Of a stretch of 64,000 nucleotides of DNA, positions 56,794-64,000 are shown one piece after another. The position numbers were made by a program, and so were the translations under genes. The notes under the pieces were generated by a model. The model saw only the letters and a list, made by a program, of their open reading frames with translations, had not been told where the DNA came from and made no database searches. How positions within the stretch are numbered: the stretch's first letter is position 1; each line of letters starts with the position of its first letter. The DNA comes from Antedon mediterranea (taxonomy: Eukaryota > Echinodermata > Crinoidea > Comatulida > Antedonidae): NCBI RefSeq assembly GCF_964355755.1, contig NC_092673.1, positions 23,813,001 to 23,877,000 on the forward strand, written 5' to 3'.

Positions 56794-58611
56794 GATATAT
56801 TAAAAAAAAAAAAAAACCTACGCCACATAGTCACGTGGTTAGAACAATAGCTTCATCCATCTACTATGTAGATTGGATGAAGGAAAAGCAAATTAATGAA
56901 TACATTTTATGACAATATTGTCTGACCTCCCTATCCTGCACAACATGCCAAACACCACCTTACGTTGAATTGAATTGAATTGAATTGAAATATATATTTA
57001 TACTGGGTAACCTCTTCAGACACAGACTGGTCTCCCATAGGGCCCAGTTGATGATCAGTGGCTGTGATGTACTAATACACCGGGGTAACCCCCTGCTCGT
57101 CTCGAAAGATTTACTAGGTTTTTTAAAGTGCACACGAGCTAGATGTGTATTCTATTATCGGGTGTAGCACATTAAAATTGAGAGGACATAAGATGGACAC
57201 CATCATTTATTATTAAGGGGCGAAACAGTCAATCCTTACTGAGGGGACACTCTTATAAAGGGGACATTAAGGGGACGGGGAACATTTAAGCTCAGTGCCA
57301 ATGTTCACTCAATATTTTTTCCATCACAAAATAACAAAAAAGACGAAATATTTATATCCATTTATCGTTATTAAATAAAAATGGATATCATAATAATTAT
57401 GAAACGTTGCCTGCTACATTTTAAATTTCCGAGTCCAGATCAGTATATTGGTTTTTTTCTGCGAAACCTCTATGAAGAGGACATGTTTTTTTAGGAATTG
57501 TTCCAGGGGCAGTAGAACCCCTATTAAGGGGACACTTTCTACTGTATTTTTAACGGAGGATATCACAAATCAAGTACGTGTTTCCAAGTACAGTACAGTG
57601 TTTAAAAAGAATTATTTCATTTCAATCTTTTTAAAAACAGAAATAGGTCTGTTTTGAAAGGTTTTTGTTTTTTATTTGTTCTTTTCCCGTGTGTTACTTG
57701 GCAATACAGAGATATGAAGGACAATTTTGGCGGGATGTTTGCATTGTCGCCCCTGAAACTTGTGACCTGAACTGAAGAATATGGTATGTTGTTAGTGCTG
57801 AATTCTGTAAATTTTGTGTCATATCAACTGAGAATTTGTATCATTTCTGTAGGCCCAACAGTTAACATCATCATTTTTCAATCACATTGTCAGAAAATGA
57901 AATTCTTAATGAAATATTACGTGTAAAACCAAATATAAATATATGTGATGTGAATATAACAATGGAGAAACTTTCATGGAGAAATAACTTACTTATTTAT
58001 AACTAACTTATTTTTCCGTGATATAACTAATGAAACAATGTTTAGAAAATGATATATCTGATAGATATCATCTAAGTGATGTTTTACATATAACGTTTAA
58101 CAATTGTTTTTTTTCATTCTCCATACATTCAATTCTTTTAATATAGTTGTTGTATAACACCATATCAAGTAGTAGTAGAAATTATTGTAGGGTTTTCTTA
58201 TTCAGTCAATTCAGTGTTTCTATACAGAAAAGAGTAGTCAGTGGCCTTAACATCAATTAATTGTATAATTTGCACCCAAGGTCGAATAGCAAGTAACTCA
58301 GGTCCAGTTACATTGGTGTTCATTGGTCAATAGGAAATGAACAGCACACTTATGGGTGGTGACAAAGTTTAGTTATTGATAAGTTGTCCTTGGGAAAAAC
58401 ACATTAGTTGGGCTGACCATGGGTTGACAGAGTTAACGACTTCGTAACGCTATCCGGGGCTCCTGCGCCTAATGATTTTACAGATACAGTATATGCTTAC
58501 CGGTCCTAAATTTACAGCCTTCGTTTCTGTTGCCAATTTAGCAAACTCAACCCACATAATCTTGTCCAAGTTGAGAATCCTTTTTGCTGGGCCATAATTA
58601 GACATTTTAAC
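47234..58611 (-). CDS. KYAT3: Kynurenine--oxoglutarate transaminase 3-like, copy 1, 12 coding exons, 417 aa
   Basis: PLP fold-type I aminotransferase and cysteine-S-conjugate beta-lyase: transaminates kynurenine to kynurenic acid. Exons (5' to 3', descending): 58611-58501 (ATG 58605), 53274-53176, 52969-52820, 52211-52125, 51899-51783, 51241-51121, 50649-50573, 50014-49925, 49743-49557, 48630-48560, 47935-47849, 47296-47234; all phases agree. Landmarks: MWVEFAKLA near 17, [29 protein letters not shown] (Asn182 at the PLP site; His before it is as in human KYAT3), SDEVYEW with Asp210 and Tyr213, [14 protein letters not shown] with Schiff-base Lys244, [31 protein letters not shown] with substrate Arg392. 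Length matches the family. No mitochondrial leader is visible. GTTAAA before the ATG is in frame and follows an acceptor, so an upstream exon could add one. Intron 3 has a GC donor. Lys244 is followed by I-F-C where relatives and copy 2 have T-F-S. Confidence 0.95.
50447..50571. mobile_element. MITE family 1, copy e, abutting a KYAT3 splice donor
   Basis: Left TAAGTTCTGTTTACACTATC, core ATGTGCCCATATATGACA, right GACAGTGAGACAGAGCTTTA. The element ends in TA at both edges. Its right edge (50571) is the second base of the KYAT3 intron that follows the exon 50649-50573 on the minus strand. Confidence 0.85.
51330..51464. mobile_element. MITE family 1, copy f (KYAT3 copy 1 intron)
   Basis: GTAGTGATATGCCCAAATATG occurs twice in tandem (split: GTAGTGATATGCC, CAAATATG). 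It is followed by TCCATATATGGGCAAATCAC and the end GATAGTGTAGACAAGGCTTTA (split: GATAGTGTAGAC, AAGGCTTTA). The left end is less clear. Confidence 0.7.
52818..52819 (-). promoter_or_regulatory. Non-canonical GC splice donor of KYAT3 intron 3
   Basis: The exon ends GGAGATGAG at 52820 and the intron begins GCAAGT. The next exon starts GTAATTATC after TTCTTATAG, giving the conserved [13 protein letters not shown] junction. Using GC is the only way to keep that reading. The remaining donor positions (AG|GCAAGT) are a perfect match to U1, as usual for GC-AG introns. Confidence 0.85.
54155..54182. repeat. Short hairpin next to the 32-bp repeat
   Basis: TTGAAAACCC and GAGGTTTTCAA pair around a short loop directly inside the left inverted repeat. 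Confidence 0.55.
54293..54344. repeat. Tandem duplication of a 24-bp unit
   Basis: TTTGTAACTGGAGCTGTGAC with GACC is present twice in a row. Confidence 0.8.
55150..56645. repeat. 1.5-kb complex minisatellite with higher-order units
   Basis: The basic unit is TTTCAAATGGATAGCACATT (about 20-21 bp), present dozens of times. Groups of one to six basic units alternate with a spacer module: GGGTAGCACAATCAAATGG, then ATATAATTGTACTGTAC, then ATTATTCTATAAGGATTATC. At least eleven spacer modules occur, making higher-order units of about 90-190 bp. It lies in intron 1 of KYAT3 copy 1. The 64-aa frame through it is a repeat artefact. Confidence 0.95.
56755..56815. repeat. (AT)n/(GT)n microsatellite
   Basis: ATATATATATATGTGTGTGT continues as GT repeats, followed by a run of A. 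Confidence 0.9.
56958..57165 (-). repeat. SINE body, copy 1 (inverse of 62985-63155)
   Basis: Begins with (TTGAA)n then ACTGGGTAACCTCTTCAG, TGGTCTCCCATAGGGCCCAG and CATCGTCTCG-like sequence (CTCGTCTCGAAAGATTTACT). The same text occurs inverted in KYAT3 copy 2 attached to a tRNA-like head. This copy lacks the head. The AATTC-type pentamer is the SINE tail. Confidence 0.75.
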
Positions 58612-60740
58612 CTGTAAAATAAACAATTAAATCCTAATATGAATGAAAAAAGGTACATTAGAATTGGCGACATTGCTGTAATTGAAATTAAGAAATCATC
58701 AACACGTAGTTGTAAAGTAGACTTAATTGACAATGCAATGCAACAGAGATAAGACTGGTTTTCTGTTTAATGCGAACGATAAGGATATGACATCTATTAA
58801 CTGTAAGTTAATCAACAACACATGCATTAAAAGTATGAAGCAAGCAAATTGAAATACATCAGCAAACATATCAAATAAACTCTACTATAATAGCTTAAAT
58901 AAATTATTAAACAATGTAAATGTTAATATTATATAATTAATTAATTATGTAATTAACAGCCCATCTAAATAGTCAAGTTTATTTACCGTACAGTTGATCC
59001 TTATTATCTCTGTGAAACTGAACATCTACATTGATTATTTCTTCTGTAATTTCTCTTACAAATATTGTAGGGTTTTTATAGCAGTGATGTGGATATCACC
59101 AAACACCAGAAATATCAAATTTAACACTGTGAGTATCAACCATGTGTCTTTCAACATTACTAATCTTGATACTAATTTTACTAGAGAGGGTGCAATACCC
59201 AAATAACTGACATTGAAAATAAATGGCATCAACAAACGCTGTGGTTCATTTAGAAAAATAAAATTTGTTCTGTCCTATTTTTTTAGCATATAAATCGCCC
59301 AACGGTAACAGCCTTTTACAGTGCATATCCTCTACTGCATCTACTGCTTACAGCGGACCACATTACTTGCAGATACTCAGAGAGATTAGAACTGGATATA
59401 ATGTATATGTGGAAAAATGAACAACAATATTAAACATCTTATCTATCTATAATTTTGCAGCATTTACTACTTGGATTTTTTTTAAAACTCAACCTATTTT
59501 TTAAAATAAATTTTTTTTTAATAAAGTAAAAATAATTTCAACATTAACATAGCATAATGCAACAAAAAAACTATTAAATAATAATTTCAGTTATGCGTAC
59601 TTAAAACATAGGCCTACAATACAAACCTTATCATTATAAAACTATACATTGTAGAGTACATGATATATTTAAGAGAGTAATTGTATCTTTTTTCAATCAT
59701 TACGATACTTGAATATTCTTTGGTTATTGCAACTCAAATGAAGATCCTGCACAGCCTCAGGCCCCCTTAACTGCTTGTATGTACATGCTAGGAGCAGGGA
59801 CCTTTTGACTGCCAAATGGAAATATTCTACTTGCAATCAGTGTGGAAGTTTATATAATGTAAAAAGTTGGGCAACATTATTCGCGATATCACCTTAAACA
59901 CTTCGGTGTAAATCAAGGACTTACAAATTTGGAAAAGCTCTCGAAAAAATCTGTAAAAACAGCAGCTGATATAAACTACTTTAAAAATAATGTAAAAGAA
60001 ATTACCTTCCTTCTTCCAACTGTTATAATTGAAAGTTCTTTCAATGTTGACAGGAGATATAATTATAATCAAGTGTAGATAACCTTCTACTGTACTTGCA
60101 ATCAGCTGAATATGGGTGTTTTCTGATAATACTTCTCTTATATAGAAGTTTGTATTCTGGAAAACCAGGGTAGTAAATTATTAACAAACAAACTTCTTGT
60201 TTGCTCTTTTGTGATAAGATATTAACCTTTGACACGATGCAAGTAACAACTTTTCAATATACAAATACAAATATTTATTCTTGAGAATATTTTGGCTTTA
60301 TTGCGGAATTCAAGGAAGACTTTCCAATATAAAAATTATTTAACATCAACATACACTTATTAATTATCTAATAATTCAATAATTTCATAATTACTTTTAG
60401 AACCACAAACATTATTTTTCTATTGCATGCAAATTCTTAAATATTTAACCATAATAAAATATTAGTTTTACCAATATGTAACAATATATTTCAGATTCGT
60501 ATAAAAATCAAAAGAAAATTGAAAATGATGAAAAGGGCTACAAAAAAAACCAGAATTAATGTAGATTTGGGAAATTGGGTGAAGACCTGAAGTTCATATT
60601 ATTATCAATCAATCACGACTGTATTGTAATAAATAAACTTCATATACAACTAGTTTGTTGCGTCGTGAGGTAATTTCCCGATTGATCGTAATCCAAACGG
60701 TACTGGGTTTGGTCTACTAGCGTTCCTGCTCCCAACCAGT
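58612..60740. other. 5' region of KYAT3 copy 1 (intron or flank); no other gene seen
   Basis: AT-rich sequence with small ORFs and no domains. If an upstream leader exon exists this is its intron. Confidence 0.45.
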
Positions 60741-60778
60741 ACATCCATTCATAGAAGCTTTAATGAAGTAAGCCTACC

Positions 60779-60870
60779 TGGTGGTAACCATAGAACGGTC
60801 CCGAGGTAACGACTATACTTCGGCTTTAGTCGATAGAAGATTGAATAGAGTATACGATGTTTGATTACCG
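60779..60870 (-). promoter_or_regulatory. Candidate 5' non-coding exon and promoter of KYAT3 copy 1
   Basis: The region 60655-60860 has more CpG than its AT-rich surroundings. On the minus strand it contains GGTTACCACCAG|GTAGGC, a good donor that could join the acceptor at 58612. The ATG just upstream of this donor would read out of frame with the KYAT3 coding start, so if real the exon is untranslated. Speculative. Confidence 0.25.
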
Positions 60871-61440
60871 GTATGTGTAGATGTGTGCTTTGTTCTTTTA
60901 TTCAAATGATGTTATTTATTTAATACATCTTTTATATAAATTAATTAAATTATCGTAGATTGTATATTATGCGATAAATATTATTTAACCAATTTTTGAT
61001 ATATTTATTATTATAATATTAATAAAAAGATATTTGTTAGTATAAATTAAAAAAATGTAGATATGAGGAAGAAAAGCAAAGAGATTATGGAGCGGCTGTA
61101 CCAGAATATACAACACTAAGTATTGTAAAGTTAATATACCAAAAAATGTTAGACGATCTTGTCAAAGGTCAAGCGCCTTCAGCCTGCCACGTTTCGATAT
61201 TCAATATTGAACTTGACCTATAAGGATCAATTTCTATGTGTATAGTTTCCTAGAATCAGGTATTAGAATTAAATTATGAATACTGTTTATGTGTACATGA
61301 CATACCAGAAAAATAGTTTGTGATATCCCATAATCTTTTGGCAATTTATAACATAGTATCATTTAAAAAGGAAAATGTACGTAATTTTGTACCCTAAACC
61401 AAATTAAAAGTTTTCTTCCGAAAAATAGACACCAATTTAA
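60871..61440. other. Spacer between the two KYAT3 copies; no gene seen
   Basis: AT-rich, with no ORF over 60 codons carrying a recognisable domain. It separates the 3' end of copy 2 (61524) from the putative 5' region of copy 1. Confidence 0.5.
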
Positions 61441-61446
61441 AATATA

Positions 61447-61452
61447 TTTATT
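61447..61452 (-). terminator. Poly(A) signal of KYAT3 copy 2
   Basis: AATAAA on the minus strand, 72 bp after the stop codon. Confidence 0.55.
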
Positions 61453-61523
61453 TTTAAAATACCTAGTAATAATTATTTGGAGAGTTAATAGTTGCTTTTG
61501 AAAATACTTAATATTTGTCTTTT

Positions 61524-64000
61524 TTATTTATTTAATGTCTTCAGAAGTTCTAACCCTTTTTCCAGTGTACTCTCCTCCTGTAAAAAAAAAAAATTTTCTT
61601 TTAAAATCTTTCCTGTTAAATTTAAAGGCCGATGCATATTAAACATTTACATACATGCGTGTCGCTTCCTGTGCATGTTGTTCAGCATGCACCCGCCTTA
61701 AACTGGGAAGAAATTAAAAAATCAAGTTTGTGAAAAGACCATTTATACGTACCTTAATAATACAAATCCTAATATATTTCTCTCCAATATATTTATGATC
61801 ATCACTAAAAAATGCACTGGGAGGGATTGTTGCTACTCCCTAAGAAATTAATAAATAATAAATCAGAAATTAATTGTAAGTTAAGAGACGAGACTTAAAC
61901 TATTCAAATTGTTAATTTTTAACTTAAGTAAAACAATGTTTAAGACATACCACATTTTTTGTTAGCCATCGAACAAACTTATAGTCCCTTGTGTCAGAAG
62001 TTCCATCATCAAAATCAACATCTAGTGAGAGATTACACAAAAAAACAATCAAAATCTAATGACAAAATCTGAATTCATAAATTTAATTTTCGTCTTTTTA
62101 AAAAGTGAACTATTAAAAAAAAAAACTTTTGTTTTCATGATTAACAATTAAACCTCATAATTATTCTTTAATAATAGCTTACTTATTTTAGACACATCAG
62201 CAAGGATAAAGTAGCCTCCATCAGGCACTATAGGCTCCAATCCGATTTCATGTAAAACCTTGCAGACTTTGTTTCGTTTCTCTTCTAGTTCTTCTGCCAA
62301 AGACGTCAAATAACAGTCAGGTTGGCCAAACCTTGCTAATTCTGTTTCTAAACCAACTGCTACTGCTTCCTGAAATAATATTTAAAATGCTGTTATTAAA
62401 CTTCTTTAAACTAATTTGAAAGAAAATTTGAATGGAAATGTTCAATTGATGTATGCCAGCAATAATAAAAAAAAAAGTATTGGAAGCAAATAGACAGAAC
62501 TTGCAGATAGACGACAATAATAGTGTTATTTTTTTACAATATTAAATAGGTGGTTGTTACCTGCAGTGGTGTTGGACAGCAGTATACTGAATGCTGGTGA
62601 ACTACACGTAGCCCCTTCATTAGGTTCTCTGGTCCAATGCCCCATCCAAGCTAAATAGAAATAAATGTAAATACGATAGTTTAAAGATGTAATTTCTATA
62701 CTTAAAAAGTTGCTGCATATGTATGTAGTTTTTATAGACTAATTCTTCATTCTTACCTTCCAACCTGTTGCACTAAAGGTCTTTCCTGCACTGCCTATTG
62801 TAATAGTTCGTTCCCACATGCCTGGATACGAGGCTACAAGGAAAAAAAGTTGATCAAGAGCGAGTGGGCAGAGCGGTTATGACAGTGGAACCGTAGTATG
62901 TAGCCATTACATCGGCAAGCGTTCAAGGCTCACTCGCTCCATGGTTCTTGTGGTAGAACAAGTCTTCTCGGATAAGGACTATAAACCATACTATAGGTCC
63001 AGTGTACACATCATGTGTACTTTAAAGAACCTACTACATCTTTCGAGACGAGTAGGGGGTTACCCTTGTGTACTAGTTCACACACAGCCACTGATCATAA
63101 CTGGGCCCTCTGGGAGACCAGTCTTTGACTGAAGAGGTTACCCAGTATAAATATATAAGAAATTCAAAGTATTACAACACTTGCAGCACTTTTTATCCAA
63201 GCCCTGTCAGTGATGCAGCCAAAAACATGAATGTACACTCAATGCTATGCACACCCATGTTTATGCACTATGATCTCCAATGTCGTAAGCTACAGTACGA
63301 CCCTATTAACACCCATCTGTCATTACACACAGGTAATGCCAAACATATATAAAAGTATGACAATTACAATAATACTCATTATCATGACAATGTTTATGGA
63401 TTCTTTACCAATTCTTTCATGTTTATTTCCTGTGTATATCATCCATTCGTAGACTTCATCGCTGATGCAGATCACATTATGTTTCTTGCATAATTCTGCT
63501 ATCATTGTTAATTCATCTTTTGTAAAAACCTGAAGAAGAAACAAGAAATATTCTATTTTCAATCAAACATGTTCGGTTTCCTTCCTAACAATCGGCATCT
63601 GATGGTGTTTTTTTCCTAAGAAATGTAATTTCCATTTTATAGATCAAATATTTGCAAATCTACTGACTACCGCACATGCACAAGTAAATTGATAGTACAG
63701 TGTGTGAAAGACAACGACTACAGTACAATATCTAACAAAAGCTACCAAAACAGCAACAAGATAGGAGACAGTGGCTAGACATTATGAAGCTGAAGCCATC
63801 CCACATCCATAGTTTTTTTTTTTTTAATGCTTGCAAAAGACAGATAATTCAGTAATAAAAATTAGTGTCTCTCAATCCATTTCAAGTGTGTAGTCTGTCT
63901 GTAGTTATTTTAGTGTCACTACATGCATCAGTGGCGATAGGCGTGAACAGGGCCAGATATATATTTAGGTAATTTTACCTTGCCTAGTGGATTGTTTGGG
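61524..64000 (-). CDS. KYAT3: Kynurenine--oxoglutarate transaminase 3-like, copy 2, C-terminal half (runs off the window)
   Basis: Tandem paralogue of copy 1 on the same strand. Exons within the window (descending): 64000-63979 (partial, PNNPLGK), 63529-63409, 62833-62757, 62650-62561, 62369-62183, 62021-61951, 61839-61753, 61577-61524; same phases as the last eight exons of copy 1. Features: [38 protein letters not shown] with the PLP Lys in canonical context, GWKLGWGIGPENLM, PDGGYFILADVS, KYIRICI. The exon at 62369 differs from copy 1 at 10 of 62 residues. The C terminus ends ...KTLNK, three residues shorter. The N-terminal half lies beyond position 64,000. Both copies look functional; neither shows a frameshift or stop. 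Confidence 0.92.
62858..63160 (+). repeat. tRNA-derived SINE, copy 2, with head and body (KYAT3 copy 2 intron)
   Basis: The head, 62858-62940, has GAGTGGGCAGAGCGGTTATG (A-box-like) and GCGTTCAAGGCTC (B-box-like), and its ends GAGCGAGT/ACTCGCTC pair as an acceptor stem. The body, 62985-63155, includes TTTCGAGACGAG, TAGGGGGTTACCC, GATCATAACTGGGCCCTCTG and CTGAAGAGGTTACCCAGTAT, inverse of 56958-57165. It ends in an AATTC-like tail. Degenerate boxes argue against a functional tRNA. Confidence 0.7.
63161..63408. other. Intron sequence of KYAT3 copy 2, unassigned
   Basis: Short ORFs here have no recognisable domain; nothing else is visible. Confidence 0.5.

Larger units (their letters stand above)
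54122..58474. mobile_element. 4.35-kb segment bounded by a perfect 32-bp inverted repeat (KYAT3 intron 1)
   Basis: CATTAGGCGCAGGAGCCCCG continuing GATAGCGTTACG (54122-54153) recurs exactly inverted at 58443-58474. Beyond it, the two subterminal regions are still loosely alike for about 200 bp (GTGGGCTGTTCACTGG versus GTGTGCTGTTCATTTCC; GTAACTGGAGCTG versus GTAACTGGACCTG). The segment fills most of the 5.2-kb intron and stops 26 bp from the exon 1 donor. It contains a minisatellite and a SINE but no recognisable transposase. It may be one large TIR element, or two copies of a small element in opposite orientation. No clean target duplication. Confidence 0.6.

Noticed and set aside
60779-60870. 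Translation start of KYAT3 copy 1 in the candidate first exon
   Set aside because: Joining it to the next exon puts the known coding region out of frame, so at most it is untranslated.
62858-62940. tRNA gene
   Set aside because: A and B boxes are degenerate and it is fused to a SINE body that has another copy in the window.

Overview
This is a eukaryotic, intron-rich, AT-rich window. Coding exons are short (about 60 to 470 bp), bounded by GT-AG splice sites, and separated by introns full of transposon debris. The repertoire (BEL/Pao, Ty3/gypsy and DIRS-type retroelements, a CR1/L2/Jockey-like LINE, tRNA-derived SINEs, many short TIR elements, and dense AGGCCTA-type motifs) fits a marine invertebrate. 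An echinoderm or related deuterostome is my best guess; this is inference from repeat style, and no rRNA or mitochondrial marker is present.

Positions 1 to about 30,150 are a transposon graveyard with no intact host gene that I can defend. In order: BEL/Pao pol remains; a TIR element with a Myb/SANT-like ORF (890-1596); an LTR end with a tRNA-Leu-type primer-binding site; a broken Ty3/gypsy polymerase; a duplicated block that looks like exons of a transposon-type protein (3955-5220); more BEL/Pao and LINE pieces; a four-copy tandem repeat near 14 kb; a DIRS-type tyrosine recombinase (20.9-21.6 kb); a second SANT-bearing TIR element (22.0-22.7 kb); a LINE split by a later insertion (23.6-26.4 kb); and a Mutator-like 909-bp TIR element with 9-bp target duplications (26.8-27.7 kb).

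Positions 30,998 to 64,000 hold the host genes. (1) A complete 16-exon plus-strand gene (30,998-42,007; 814 aa) encodes a nose-resistant-to-fluoxetine (NRF-6)-like membrane O-acyltransferase: signal peptide, glycosylated linker, NRF domain, acyltransferase-3 domain. Every splice phase is consistent. A 30-bp minisatellite begins inside its last coding exon and includes the stop codon. (2) A two-exon plus-strand gene (44,907-46,408; 260 aa) encodes a secreted Ser/Gly/Glu/Asp-rich acidic protein behind a clear TATA box. (3) Two minus-strand kynurenine aminotransferase 3-like (KYAT3) genes lie head to tail: copy 1 is complete (12 coding exons, 58,605-47,234; 417 aa), and copy 2 runs off the right edge (64,000-61,524).

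The secreted-protein gene and KYAT3 copy 1 converge, with about 0.8 kb between stop codons. Introns of the acyltransferase gene and KYAT3 copy 1 share one MITE family (six copies). One copy sits exactly at a KYAT3 splice donor and supplies most of that donor. Intron 1 of KYAT3 copy 1 is dominated by a 4.35-kb segment bounded by a perfect 32-bp inverted repeat and containing a large minisatellite.
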